From Nymphaea colorata (lineage: Eukaryota > Streptophyta > Magnoliopsida > Nymphaeales > Nymphaeaceae), in NCBI RefSeq assembly GCF_008831285.2, contig NC_045141.1, positions 14,120,106 to 14,184,105 of the forward strand: a stretch of 64,000 nt of DNA, given 5' to 3'. Shown in pieces: positions 10,610-24,031 of this stretch. Each line of letters begins with the position of its first letter. Position 1 is the stretch's first letter. Below the pieces are notes generated by a model. It worked only from the letters and a program-made list of their open reading frames with translations. It was not told the origin of the DNA and ran no database searches. The translations under genes and the position numbers were made by a program.

Positions 10610-13159
10610 GATGCCTTGATATAATTATTCATATTTGCAGTTCAAAGAACTGCCACATCATTCTGTAATTTTTCTTGGAACTTGATTGCTGCAAGACCAT
10701 GTAGAAGAATCGCATGGGGAAGTTTCCCACGCATGAAATAATGCAATCTAGATTTTGTTGGAATGTTTATATGCAGTGGAATACTCTATTTGATAAACAA
10801 AGCCGCGAAGGCAAATCGATTAAAGTGAGAAAGCAGGGCCAACAAGAAAATTCAGAAATATTAACATAGATTTGTACGTCATGTTAGAGCACCTTTTTCT
10901 CTGCATAAACTGGAACAGAATGAATGTTTCAGTTTGAAGCAACCACTCTCTTCTGCCTTCCTCTACCTCCATCTGAAGCCCTCCCCTAATTATCTTCTCT
11001 GTCTAGTCTGAAGCAAGTTGACACTCAACACAACACACATTCTATACTCCCTTGAGTAGAACGCTCACAAATGATTGGAACAAATTTGTTCAATTCCAAT
11101 AGACCAAGTGTGTCATAGCAATTCTTTTGAATATTACGTTCGGAAATGCCTGTCCTTTTTCTTATTGCACCATTCTCAGCACAGCTTGTACATCCCAGAA
11201 TGACTGTCACTCTAGGACCCGTGGAAACAAACCTCCCTAAACTGTGGTTTTGATGTGATCTTTTCTTTTCTGTTAGCCACATGAGAGGTAGCTATCCTCA
11301 TTGGAAAGTGAGTGCCTGCATGAACAGGTGAAATTCATATTTGTGTGTGAGCTTGCAAACGAATTGAAGCATTGAACATCTTCTCCATGATACAAATGTG
11401 AAATGAGAAAAAGATACCAAAGTAAGAATCTGATTTACAAGGGACTTCAAAATAGCAACACCATGTTCCGAATATGCCAAAACCTCCTCGAAGGGTCCGC
11501 TCATGTGTAGATCCATTTGATGCTGTCCTCTAGTGCATACTAGTCTGTAAGAAATGTCCTTTCAGTAAAACTCTCTTGAGCATCTGAACTTCATGATCAA
11601 TGTCTGGTAAGTTTGGGTTCTGCTGTCCTCAATAAAACAAGACCATGGTAATCAGGTGATTTGATACGCTTTTCGACAAAGTTCATTAGTGATAAAAACT
11701 ATGACCAAAACGTGTTACTTAGTTTCTTTTTTTTTTGTAGGTTAACATAACAGCGTAAAACTACCTCATTGATTCACGAGTTCGTGCTGTAAAGAAGGTC
11801 TCTTTCAGCCACCAAGGATGTAAAGTCATGGGCTGCATGATCATGGCTTCCCCTGTCCACTGGAACGGAAAAGGTGGGGAGGGCTGACTAGGATAAATAA
11901 ACATTGGTTAACAGTTTTTCCATTGAAGGCTTCTTTTATTTCAATCTGTATGGCCAATAGACAAAAGATTTTGTTAGGATCAAAATTTTAATGTCAAACT
12001 GCAACCACATGAAGAAACATGGACTCACATTTTCTCATCAGGACGACATCACGCTTAAACTTTGGGTTTCAGGCCCACATCCATTTTCGTGTTCCTGCGT
12101 TTTGTCGTACCCAACCAAGAAAATTTGTTATTTTATTGGAAAAATGGTACGTTTGACAAGAAAATGTTTGAAACAAACTGGCACTAAGGCTTCCTCTCTT
12201 TTTTTTCCATTTCAATCTTCGACTACTTGGTTCAACCCCACTTGGTTTGGGACTTGCCTGTATATGGGGATGGTAGCGAATCAGATATACTCTGAACCGT
12301 ACCTGCTTTTTCAGATATCAGATAATTGGTTTTGAATTTGGATTTGAATCTGAATGAAGAAAAGTCATCCCTGAATCTTAGTCAGAAATCCATTTTACCA
12401 TCCGAATCCGACCCAAATCCAATTTTTGCATTTACATCCGAATCTGATTCAGAACCTGAATTTTAAACCAAATCCGGCTGATTTTCAAAATGTTAGAGCA
12501 TTGGATATAGGATATTTATTTAAAACTAATCCAATCTGAATCCAAACTTGATAAGATATTTATGTATATTTGAATCTGAATTCGATCAAATGTCATTTTT
12601 TAAATCCAAAATCTATCTGATTTCTTAATTTAATATTAATTTTGTGTTTCATATCTGATTTTTTGGAACGATTGGTCTGATCTCCATCAATTGACATCCC
12701 TACCTGTACATTCACAACTCAACCCTACCCAAAAAGTGGAAACCCCACAGGAAGTACAGCGATTCATGAAATGATGACAGGATTCAAGTCGATAGGGCAA
12801 CTCAAAGTAACATAGCATATGTGGAAGGGGCTCAAGAATAGTCACATATTGATGCAACTACGCCGCAACAGGTGATGATCACAAAAGCAACCACAGTGCA
12901 GAGAAGATGAAAAAGTTGCACCACAAACCAAAGCAAAGAGGAAAGTTCATTGTCTACAACAGTATGAACTAAGCAAACTTGTTTTCCACAGTGGTGCATT
13001 CTGCTGGGACTTCTTAGCTCCCAAGCAACGATTTAGAGATGAAGCTTCAAGGCCACGAAACATCTGTCAGGATTGCAAAATCTTTGATTAAATTAAGCCT
13101 GTCATTTTCTCCTGGAAGGAGTCGGCATCTGCTTGCTTTTTACTTGAGCTGTCGAGATC
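10610..13159. other. Intergenic region downstream of the GH79 gene
   Basis: No family could be recognised in any frame. The region presumably begins with the GH79 3' UTR. Its only structured part is the TCGGAT/AATCCGA-rich relic at 12262-12706. Confidence 0.5.
12262..12706. mobile_element. Probable degenerate non-autonomous DNA transposon (hAT-like)
   Basis: The stretch is full of degenerate AATCCGAATC / TGAATCTGAAT motifs. It has ends of the GGGGATGG.. and ..CAATTGACATCCCTA type, a composition typical of abundant plant non-autonomous elements that begin TAGGGRTGTCAAT. No clean target duplication was seen, so the assignment is tentative. Confidence 0.35.
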
Positions 13160-15540
13160 CAGATACAGTAAAAGCTTCTGTACAAGGCTATGCACAGGTG
13201 CCCTTTGGAAACTGATTCCTCTAAGTTGAGATGTGATTTACATGATTCATTCTTTAAGTCACATTTTCTATGATGCAGTTTTCAGTGGCTATTGATCTTT
13301 GCAATGCTGTAAAATCTTTATCGTTATTTCAAATTCCAGCATTTTAGAAATAGGCTCTTATTAAATTAACCATACAGGTCAGATCTATAGAGTTTAATTT
13401 AGTTAAAATGATAAAATGTTGAGATGCAAAGGTCAGTTATACATAACATAATCTTGCACATAAGTTAGTCTTGTAAACAAGTTTTTACTGGATCCCCACT
13501 GTTTTGGGTTGGGTTATAAAGTGAAATGACCCACAACCACGTTCAGGGCATGCAGTCTGAAAAAAAAAACTACCTTTATGTGACGCTGACCATGCCAAAG
13601 GACACATTCTTACTCGAGAAGAGAACAGATTTTCTAGCATGTGGGGCTTATATATGGCTCAGGTTTGGTCAGATGGTTTTACCCTTTTCTCTAGCGTTTC
13701 CTACTTAGTCATCCCAGATCCAGATCCGACTCATTTACATGTGTAAACATGATAGTTTCTGAGTTTCATATTTCACATGGAAGACTGTTCTATCTTAGGA
13801 ACGAGAGGAAATGAGTAAAAGTAAGACACCACTATGTAATACTTAATTTTAAGTGCTACATATAAAATTTTTTTTCTAATATTTGTAAAAGTAACTTTAT
13901 AGCTCTTCTGTGTACCAATGGTCAACTTGATTAAACACTAGCCCACTTGATTTCTACATCTTAATTTACGTGAGTTGACGTAAATTAAACACTAGTCAAC
14001 AATTTGCTCACACTAACTGGAATGTGTATAAGAAAAGCCTAGTCATCTTATACATGGAAAAGGTAATTGACGCATTTGGTTGCTTCAGATTAAAAGTTTG
14101 CTTTGCCATGAACTCTCGATGAGAAGAAGAAGTATTTCCTCCCATTCAACCCCTTGTCGCCTTAACGTACATGGCATTGCTTTCAGTGCCTCAAGAGCCG
14201 ATCCTACGAGCCGATCTTACGGCACTTCAACTTGCATATCGGTGACTTTTGCAACACATAGAGTTGACGCCTCAAAAATTCAAAATAGTGACTGGACACC
14301 TATCAGACCCCCACCCAACCATTTCACCAACCCCCTCACGGACTTAGATTCTGAACTCACTAGCACATATGAATAGTAATCATTTTCTCTGTCGGGGTTA
14401 CTTACAAGCAACCATTTTCTCAATCAGGGTTGCATACAATTGCCTTGTCATAGATGAAGTATGAGCATGAGTATCACACTTTTATGATTTTTACTTGTTT
14501 ATTAAAATGATTCTTCTACTACGGCATGACATGTAAATCCGTTGAAAGGATTATTTTCACGGGTCATTACTGCAAGGTAGTGGAGAAAATAGTCTTACTG
14601 CATTAAGTTAATCTACTGATGCTCATATCCGGACTTGATACGAGGATGCCAAATTGCAATATCAAGACAACCCTCAAGTTTGTATTCTTAGCATGTGCAA
14701 ACCATCATTGTGTTCATGCCAATTTTCAGTAAAGTTGATTATTCACTTGAAGGTAGTATGTCGTAGTATGTCCACTCTGGCTTGAATACAGCTTGGCAAA
14801 AAATTGTTATTTCTTGAGGATGGCAACTGATACATCCTCCCAAAGTACATTATATGTAATCCCCGAGAGAGTTGGTAAGGTTGGTATGCAAGTAGTTATC
14901 GTTTCGAATTTTCAAGCATCAACTTTCTGTGCTGCAAAAGAAAACACAGTTGCACAAGTTGAAACGGGGAGGGTGCAACACCCGAGGCACTGAAGCTGAC
15001 CTTATACTCTAAAGGAATAAAGGGTTGACTGGGAGCTACTCATACTCATCCTACTCACCTTTATATGTGGAATTAAAAGTTTTTTACTCATGTAAAAAGG
15101 AAAGCAAAATTGACTAAATTTTAGAAAAGTGTGCTCGAGATGGACCAGGAGAAAACTTTTACTGCCTTCATCAATGTTGAAAATCTTAGAATAACATTGC
15201 GTGGTTGGCCTAATAGATTCCATGGTAGAAATTTCCGGATGGTTCATTAAAATAACCAAGTATTCTTTTGTCATTATATCCACAAATTGCATAATTAGCA
15301 AGAAGTCACCCTCATACCCCAAAGTTTTGCTTGTCCCTTCAACAAGTAAACCTAAATACACTTGAAAAATAGTGCCATGCATCATGACTGTTGATCATCG
15401 GCAGATTGAATCCTCATTCAGCTGAAACATATTATCACCAACAGGGCTATTCAATGAGTTGAACCAACTTAGGTTCGACTCGAACTTGCCTGTAAAGTTC
15501 GACTCGAACTCCACTCTTAAACGAGTCGATTTCAAGTAAA
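13160..15540 (+). repeat. Tandem segmental duplication, copy 1 (about 2.4 kb)
   Basis: It begins at ATACAGTAAAAGCTTCTGTA and ends within the hAT-like MITE (near CGAGTCGATTTCAAGTA). Copy 2 starts with the same bases at 15713. Identity is high along most of the length, with scattered substitutions. Copy 1 lacks about 390 bp present in copy 2 (around 16530-16945), replaced by a short filler containing TTGACGTAAATTAAACAC. No recognisable gene lies in the unit: the frames at 15002-15385 (-) and 13526-13708 (+) are not preserved as such between copies. Confidence 0.85.
15442..15540 (+). mobile_element. hAT-like MITE, truncated copy at the end of duplication copy 1
   Basis: It starts CAGGGCTATTCAATGAG and is homologous to the first third of the complete copy at 18511-18806. 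It stops where duplication copy 1 stops, so the duplication breakpoint lies inside the element. Confidence 0.55.
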
Positions 15541-15712
15541 AAGAAAAAAGAAAATTGTTGACGTTGAGGTGATTTTTAGAATATTAAAGAACTTGATAGT
15601 TCTTTAATTATTTCCCATAACTTTTTTGTTTACATTGTAATTTTGCTTTTTACCCTAATTCTCCCTTAAATAAGGGTTAAGGTAAGTGACAATAAGAAGT
15701 TGGACGTGATTT
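15541..15712. other. Spacer between duplication copies, with LTR-like composition
   Basis: It contains TGTTGACGTTGAGG, a T-rich stretch and TACCCTAATTCTCCCTTAAATAAGGGTTA. This resembles the solo LTR at 23836-24067, whose matching part reads TACCCTAATTCTCATTTAACATGAGATTA. No target duplication was found, so it may be an old relative of that LTR. Confidence 0.3.
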
Positions 15713-18608
15713 AATACAGTAAAAGCTTCTGTACAAGGCTATGTACAGGTGCCCTTTGGAAACTGATTCCTCTAAGTTGAGATGTGATTTACATGATTCA
15801 TTCTTTAAATCACATTTTCTATGACGCAGTTTCAGTGGCTATTGGTCTTTGCAATGCTGTAAAATCTTTATCGTTGTTTCAAATTCTAGCATTTTAGATA
15901 TAGGTTCTTATTAAATTAACCATACAGGTCAGATCTATAGAGTTGAATTTAGTTAAAATGATAAAATGTTGAGATGCAAAGATCAGTTATACATAATCTT
16001 GCACATAAGTTAGTCTTGTAAACAAGTTTTTACTGGATCCCAACTGTTTTGGGTTGGGTTATAAAGTGAAATGACCCACAACCACGTTTAGGGCATGCAG
16101 CCTGAAGAAAAACTACCTTTATGTGATGCCAAAGGACACATTCTTACTCGGGAAGAGAACAGATTTTCTAACATGTGGGGCTTATATATGGCTCAGGTTT
16201 GGTCAGATGGTTTTACCTTTTTTTCTAGCGTTTCATACGTAGTAATCCCAGATCCAGATCCGACTCATTTACATGTGTAAACACGGTAATTTCTGAGTTT
16301 CATATTTCACATGGAAGACATTGTTCTATCCTAGGAACGAGAGGAAAGTTAAAAAATAAGAATGGTTATACTCATTTTCCACTATGTAATACTTAATTTC
16401 AAGTGCTACATATAAAATTTTTCTTCTAATATTTGTAAAATTAACTTTATAGCTATTTTGTGAACCAATGGTTAACTTGATTAAACACTAGCCCACTTGA
16501 TTTCTACAACTTAATTTACGTACTTTGTAAGCCTTACGTATATTATGACTTCTCTAAGTCGTGATTATAGAAAAGTTAGCCCGATTAACCACCATCCTAC
16601 TTTCTTCACTCCTTTGGTTGTCCACCCTCATTGGTCTTTCGTCTACACATGCTTCAACTCATTTATTGATGTTTACTGTTTACTACTATGACATCCAAAA
16701 GAGTTGTTTGGTTTTCGCATACGCCTGAAGATATTTTCAGTGAAACCAGCTATATATAGATGCACTTGGAATATTCAGAATGTTTGGTTTTCGCATATGC
16801 CTGAAGATATTTTCAGTGAAACAAGCTATATATAGATGCACTTGGAATATTCAAAACTGTGTCACAAAGAAGATGACTTGTTCTGGTGAAATTGTATGAG
16901 CGGACCATTCTAAGGTAGTTAGGAACTCATTTTACTCCAGACGATTTGCTCACACTAACTGGAATATGTATAAGGAAAGCTTAGTCATCTTATACATGGA
17001 AAATGTAATTGATGCATTTGGTTGCTTCAGATTAAAAGTTTGCTTTACTATGAACTCTCGATGAGTAGAAGAAGTATTTCATCCTACTCTCTAGAAAAGA
17101 ACTAAAGCTCTCATTCAACCCCTTGTCGCCTTAGAGCATATGGCATTGCTTTTGGTGCCTCAAAGTGCCGATCCTACGGTGCTTTAACTTGCATATCGAT
17201 GACCACCCCTTTGCAGCACATAGAGTTAACGCCTCATTAATTCAAAATAGAGACTGGACCCTATCAGATGCCCACCCAACCATTGCACCAACCCCTCAGG
17301 GACTTGATTGTGAACTGACTAGCACATATGGATAGTAATAATTTTCTCAGTCAGTGTTACTTACAAGAAACCATTTTCTCAATCAGGATTGCGTACAAGT
17401 GCCTATTGAAGTACGCTTACCAGCAGAAGAAATGTCATAGATGAAGTATAAGCATAAGTATCACACTTTTGTGATTTTTCCTTGTTTATTGAAGTGAATC
17501 TTCTACTACGGCGTGAAATGTCAATCTGTTGGAAGGATTACCTTCAGGGGTCATTACTGCAAGGTAGAGAAGAAAATAGTCTTATTGCATTAAGTTAATA
17601 TTCTGATGCTCATATCCGGACCTATATGAGGATGCCAAATTGCAATATCCAGACAACCCTGAAGTTTGCATTCTTAGCATGTGCAAACCGTCATTGTTCA
17701 TGCCAATTTTCAGTAAAGTTGATTATTCACTTGAAGGTAGTATGTCCACTCTGGCTTGAATACAGCTTGGCAAAAAGTTGTTAGTTGCTAAGGATGGCAA
17801 CTGATACATCCTCCCAAAGTACATTATATGTAATCCCAAAGTACATTATATGTAGTCCCTGAGAGGATTGGTGCAATGATTAGGATGAAGGTTGGGAGGC
17901 AGCTAGTTCTCGTTTCAAATTTTCAAGCATCAACTCTTTGTGCTGCAACACTGATGCGCAAGTTGAAGCAGGGAGGGTGCAACACTTGAGGCACCAAAGT
18001 AGATAAAAGGGCAAAGGGTTGAGTGAAAGCTTGAGCTCTCTTTCCAGTGGTAAGATAAAATATTCATCCTACTCACCCCTGAAGTACATTATATATAAGA
18101 ATAAAGATGCATCTTGACCAATTGTTCTTTCATGTTAACTTTCAACAATCAAAATCATCATTAAAAATGAAAGCAAAACTGACTTGATTTTGGAAAAGTA
18201 TGCTCTAGATGGACCAGGAGAAAACAATTACTGCCTTCAACAATGTTGAAAATCTTAGAATAACATTGTGTGGTTGGCCTAATAGATTCCATGGCAGAAA
18301 TTTTGGATGGTTCATTAAAATAACCAAGTATTCTTTTGTCATTATATCCACAAATTGCATAATTACCAAGAAGTCATCCTCATACCCCAAAGTTTTGCTT
18401 GTCCCTTCAACAAGCAGACCTAAATACACATGAAAATCATTGGCATGCATCACGACTGTTGATCATCGGCAGATTGAATCCTCATTCAGATGACACATAT
18501 TATCACCAATAAGGCTATTCAATGAGTCGAACCAACTTGGGCTCGACTCTAACTTGCCTGGTAAAGTTCAACTTGAACTCCACTCTTAATCGAGTCGAGT
18601 TCAAGTAG
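15713..18608 (+). repeat. Tandem segmental duplication, copy 2 (about 2.9 kb)
   Basis: This is the second copy of the 13160-15540 segment in the same orientation. It keeps a roughly 390-bp internal piece that copy 1 lacks, and it runs into the complete hAT-like MITE at its right end. It has its own small insertions and deletions, for example a repeated ACATTATATGTA motif near 17820-17855. Confidence 0.85.
16705..16856. repeat. 76-bp tandem duplication inside copy 2
   Basis: A unit starting TGTTTGGTTTTCGCATA and ending near TTGGAATATTCA occurs at 16705 and 16781 with only one or two differences. It lies in the part missing from copy 1. Confidence 0.9.
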
Positions 18609-18806
18609 GAAAACGAACACATTTAATTTAATGAGTCAAACTTGACCTACAACTCGGTTAAACTCAAGTAAGCTTGTGGAGAAAAAAAGTGTTAAAAATA
18701 CTTCTGTTTTTTTTCACAAGTGAAAAGTTATCCTAATGATCATGCCAACCCACCCAGCTGAACTTGGCTCATGCTTAGCCGAGCGGACTCGTGGACAGCC
18801 CTAAAT
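18511..18806. mobile_element. hAT-like MITE (296 bp) with 8-bp target duplication TCACCAAT
   Basis: The left end reads AAGGCTATTCAATGAGTCG (CAGGGCTATTCAATGAG in the truncated copy). The right end, reverse-complemented, contains AGGGCTGTCCACGAGTC, so the ends form imperfect inverted repeats of the CAGGGCTRTYCA type known from plant hAT elements. TCACCAAT occurs at 18503-18510 and again at 18807-18814, an 8-bp duplication as hAT transposition makes. The inside is degenerate CTCGACTCGAACTT sequence with no coding capacity. A few extra bases (AAAT) at the right end make the exact border uncertain. Confidence 0.6.
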
Positions 18807-18814
18807 TCACCAAT

Positions 18815-19366
18815 ATCCTAATGGTCTTCTAATTGATAACGGCTGTAGAAAACTTGATCACTCATCACTGGCTAAAGAAATTACATTGACACGCTGCCTT
18901 CATGAAAAATAGCTGATGAGAATAATCAGCTAATAATAACAGATGACTGCAGCCCAAGCTGGAGAAAACATTTAACTTAAAGTTTCATGTGTGAAATTTT
19001 TTCTCATTTTGCATCACTTCATGGTTAGGCTGATCGTCATAGTATATTGGGCAACCTTTTTTGGCACTAATTACAGGTGAAAATATCATGTCATTGGCGC
19101 ACAAAGTTGCATTTAGTATAAGTAGAGTACAAGGTAATCCCAGAAACCAGTTCTTTGAGATCAACAATGTTACATTACAATTAACAAAAGAAAGGTAGAG
19201 AAACGGGATATGAACCTGCATACTACTTGCAGGTCACCACCTCGACAAAAAAGATGTTGATGCCTTGTCACTTGTCGAAATGCGAGGAGTTCTTCCCAAC
19301 CACTGATTAAGGACCACAAGTAACATAAGATCAAACTAGGAACAACCTACGTGCTGCGATTTCTTT
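18815..19366. other. Spacer between the MITE and the 3' end of the transporter gene
   Basis: No coding or repeat structure was recognised. A minus-strand frame at 18985-19221 has no family resemblance. Confidence 0.4.
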
Positions 19367-19372
19367 TTTATT
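19367..19372 (-). terminator. Possible polyadenylation signal of the transporter gene
   Basis: AATAAA on the minus strand lies about 180 bases after the stop codon at 19550-19552, a normal 3' UTR distance. Confidence 0.4.
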
Positions 19373-19549
19373 CTATGAATTTACAATAGGCTTTACAACA
19401 TTATGCACACCTTCCCTTGATGGGAAAGCCTTTAAAATATTGCTTTCTAAGAATAATGCTGCATCAATGTGCAGCTGTTGGAAAAAAAGAATGATATAAT
19501 ACAAAAAAGGTTAAAATCCTCATTGGAAAGCAGAGTATTTTCAAGGCGC

Positions 19550-21670
19550 TTAATCACCCTTGACAAATGTCTGGGGCTTGCTGCTAGCAAAGGCTACCCA
19601 CACAGCCGCACCGGTCAAGTAAAAGAAGATAGATGGTAAAAATAGAGCCACCTTACAATATGAAGAAAAGGATAAAAGTATTAGAGCCATGAAAGTAAAG
19701 ACTGAAATCAATTGAAATGTAATTATAGAAGTTGATGGTAGACATACACTCCAAGAGTGAGTTTGGTCAATAAGGTATCCAGCAAGGGCAACACCAACAA
19801 TTCCAGGAACAGCTCCTACAGTATTTGTTATCCCCTGTAAAAGAAAAGAAGGAAATAGTCATTATCATATTTTCATTTTTTTGTTTTCTCGAGACGCATG
19901 AACATAGACTTACTAGAAGTATGCTTGCATATTCAGGAGATATGTCCTGATGAGTGCAGTATAGTCCTGCATACAAAAGAGGCATACTATCAGTGTTTCA
20001 AGTGGCAGGAGCACGACACCGCAACTCAAACTTTCTGCTGCATTTATGATTGAAAAGTACCTGACAATGCAAAACTTGAAAGAGACAAACCGGCAGTAAG
20101 AAAAGCTACAATTTCCCATGGTGACATTCCTAAATCCATGGAAGCAACACTCATGGAGAGGGCTGGACAAATGAAAGCAATTGTCTGACAGATCTTTCGG
20201 ACCTGCATAAAGGAAGGTAGAAATCATTAATAGTGAGGGGTGTTGTGGATGCAATTTTACAAAACTGCTAGATAGTGCATCTTAAACTATTGATTTTCAT
20301 AGATGGGATTGTCTCATAGTTTGGAAAACTTCAATTTCAAATGCTTTCTTTTCTTGCCTCAGGAGGCAGAGTTACACATAAAAACTTACTAATTGCTCTA
20401 GACATGCTTAGGGGAGAAAGGAAGCTAAGTGCATAAATTTCTGTGTATGAAACAATTATCAAAGAGCATCATGTATAAACTATTGAAGCATGAACAGACA
20501 AATAATAAATAAATAAATAACTAATTTTGGGTCTTACATGCAGAGCTCTACTAACTGTCTTGATAAACTTTTTTCAACTAGACAATCATATTGATAATGC
20601 AGCATAGAAGACTGGAGGCGAAATTAATATAAATTAAGAGCTACAGTCTTACCACAGTAGTCTCGACTCCATTTGATATAAGTGTGTCTGCAAATGTTGC
20701 TGCAATGCTGGTAACAGCAATGGAAGCAAGTGGAGGGAGGAGAGACACCTGGCTCATGAAGAAACAACCTGATCAGTTGAGTACCAAAAGAGAATAAAAT
20801 TGACTTATTTGTGTAACTGCACAAAAATAGAGCATACTGAGCAATTAGGTGTTTAAATTGTTAAGCATAAAAGAGACTTAATTTCAGGAACTGCTGAAAT
20901 ATGAACACATAAGACCGAGATGTTGATGGACAAGGGGCAGAAAGTAATCTAAAAGACTAAACCTTTCAAGTTCATGTTATCTATCATGAACAACATTATG
21001 GTGTGTTACTACTTTAGAATAGTGGTCCATGTAAATATAGACACGGGAAAAAATCTGTCACACTCGCATCAACATGACTCTGGTCTAGCTTGAGTGCAGC
21101 ACTGCACTCAGGCCACATGAGTGAAGTGCGGCTGACCACACCACTGGGCACTGAGTTCAATGTGGCTAACTGCACACACCGTTTTCTGTCCAAGCAGATT
21201 CACACTCAACTTGAGTAAACATCGAGTCTAGTGCAGTCAAAGTGCACAAAAGGCTAAAAAATTGAGGAATGAAGACTCTTTTAGGATCCAATTTTTAGCC
21301 TGATGCCCTCACCTGTTGATCACTGGTGGCCTCCTCCTCATCTCTGTCTACTTTTGGCAACCAGCAAGGCAGCAACAATGAGGACGCGCAGCAATTGGCA
21401 ACTGACAATGGTGTGGGTGAAGCAACAACCGACCCTGGCCACAGTTGGTTTTCAGGTTTTAAATTTTTTAATCTTTGTCTTTGGGTGAGTGGCAAGTGAT
21501 GACAAGGATGAGGCAGCAACTGACCACTGACCACCGCAGACGGTTTGTTTTCAAGAGCTAAATTTTTAATCTCTATTCTCTATATTTGGGTCACTGGCTA
21601 CTGGCAATGGCGAGGCAGCAACAGGTCACTTTCCCTACTTGGCTATTCATGCTTCTTTTTACATCTGTTT

Positions 21671-21709
<39 letters not shown>

Positions 21710-24000
21710 CATGGTATTTCTAGCAATGATTCACAGTGCTTTTAGCAACAGATTTTTTATTTTTATTTTAATCATCTTATATATATGTATGTCTGTACGT
21801 ACACGTATGTATGTAGGTATGCATGCATGTATGTATGTATGTATGTATGTATTTATGTATGTGTGTGTGTGTGTGTGTGTATACACCAGATAGTATAGCA
21901 GATCACATATATAACATATATAAATAAAATATTATATAATCTAGTAATCTACTGAGTTGGAGCAAGAACTATGCTAGTAATAATAGTTATACCGTAGACA
22001 CTCTTTTAGTAAATAGTTTAGGATGGTAGAAGTTAAGTGTTACTTTTATAAGCCTTTTTTTATTATGTCTAATTACTGGGTGGACATATTCTGTAAAGCT
22101 TCTTCATCGTTACCTTGTTCCTATATTAACATAGGACTAGGGTTATGGAATACAATTTTCACTCTTTCTCAAAGTCTATTGCAACAAGCAACAATCCTAA
22201 GGGGATGATTAAGGAGACTATGTAGAGAATTTTAGTTAATTTCCTTTAAAAACTCTCAGAAGCCATCTCCTTCACAACTTTCATGAATGCATAATGTGCA
22301 GGAAACCCTTAAACATCCACTACACAATAATATTAGAACGTAAGTTGCTGAATTTTCTGATACATCTGAAACTTGAAATTTGCCATTAACTGACGTATTA
22401 AATCCACTTTCTATGTATTTCAACAATTCATTGTGAGAAGCAGGGAAAGATCAATAAAGCATATGAGAAGCTGGAGGAAGGTTGACTAAGCAATGGAGAC
22501 AAGGTACCAGCCGCTGAATTTGTAAAGGTGATGAAATTATGTACTTACTGGTTCATGTGGAGTTAACCATACAAGTTTAAACATCTAAGATAAAAATGAG
22601 AGGAATTTGAGTCCGCATTGATACTAGCTACAGCTATACCCAGGCCTTTCTGTGGTTTATTGTTAGAAAATTTAGTAACTGCAATCTTTCTGTCAGATTG
22701 CTGCTGAATAATCTGCATGTCGATGAGGAAAGAAGAGAGCAATTGACATAACCTGAAAAGAGTTTTACCAATTAGAAGCCTGTTAGCCTAAACAGAGGTA
22801 TTCAGCATGGATTCTGTTCACTTTGCAAGTTGAGGATTTTGTGATAAAGCCTTGAATATTATCTCAGGCAAGAGTTTTCATGTAATGACAGTTCTCCACA
22901 GGGTAATGCTGATAGAGATTTTCAAATATTGAAATCAATGAAAGTTACTGAGTTCATTATTGACATAGAGCAGACTGATGAGCTAGGAAGATCTCAATCC
23001 AACAACTGGGATTGGAGTTTTGACTTGGTAGGATGTTGATCAGAAATGGCTCTTCAATCCCAAGTCAAGCAAAGACATAACACTACTTAGATTTATATAA
23101 TATCCTGGATAACATCATCCAAGCAATCAAACAAAAAGGGATCTTGGATAACTAATTTCAGGTCAATACGTACATGATACACCCTGGATAAATTCTTTCT
23201 GGATACTTACCACCTTGAATCAGTTACCCAGGATTTCTGTACCATGGACAATTGATTCCATCAATCAAACTTATCATTAGTGAAACAGATGTGTGTTCGA
23301 ACTTCAAACCCAGAACCAACAACTAGCCAAAATCTTGAATCCAAGAGGCTAGACTTCATTATCTTCCAAGCTGCTAGTGTAGTAGCGGCAGCAACAAAAG
23401 ATACAAAAGAAGAAAAACTCAAAAAAAAAGACACTCTAGTAGGACGTGGAACCCTAGTTTAAAGTTTTAAACATTATTAAAGACAGTAAAGTACAAAACT
23501 GCCCTGCACAGAAGTTATAACAGTAAGAGAATTATAACGGATTACAATAAAAGGACAGTTGTGACCTTTTACGAACATAAAAAAAAACCAAGAGTGAACT
23601 TTAAAAATGTGCACTATCCATATTTCCATTAGTGTTAAGGTTGAATATGTCCTCTCCATATCTAAAATTTGTGAAACCACAGCTTTTGGAACCCAAAACA
23701 GATTTCATGGACATACTCTATTTTAAATAGGATTACTGGAGTTCAAATTCTAGGTGTCCTATGCATAAGACAAGACTTGATCATAATTTGTATTTCAGTG
23801 TCCAACTGCCACAATTTAACTTAGAAGTTAGAAGGTGTTGAATAATATGTGTTAGGTGGTATTTTGAATATTTAAGAGTTTAGGAAGAGCTCTTTATAAA
23901 TAAGGGTTTTATTTATGGACCTCTTTTGTAATTTGTTACTTTACCCTAATTCTCATTTAACATGAGATTAGGGCAGCTTTAGTCAATACGATAGAAAGTT

Positions 24001-24031
<31 letters not shown>

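Noticed and set aside
15002-15385. 127-codon minus-strand frame, partly shared with 18205-18453
   Set aside because: Part of the tandem duplication; frame length and C-terminus differ between copies and no family is recognised.
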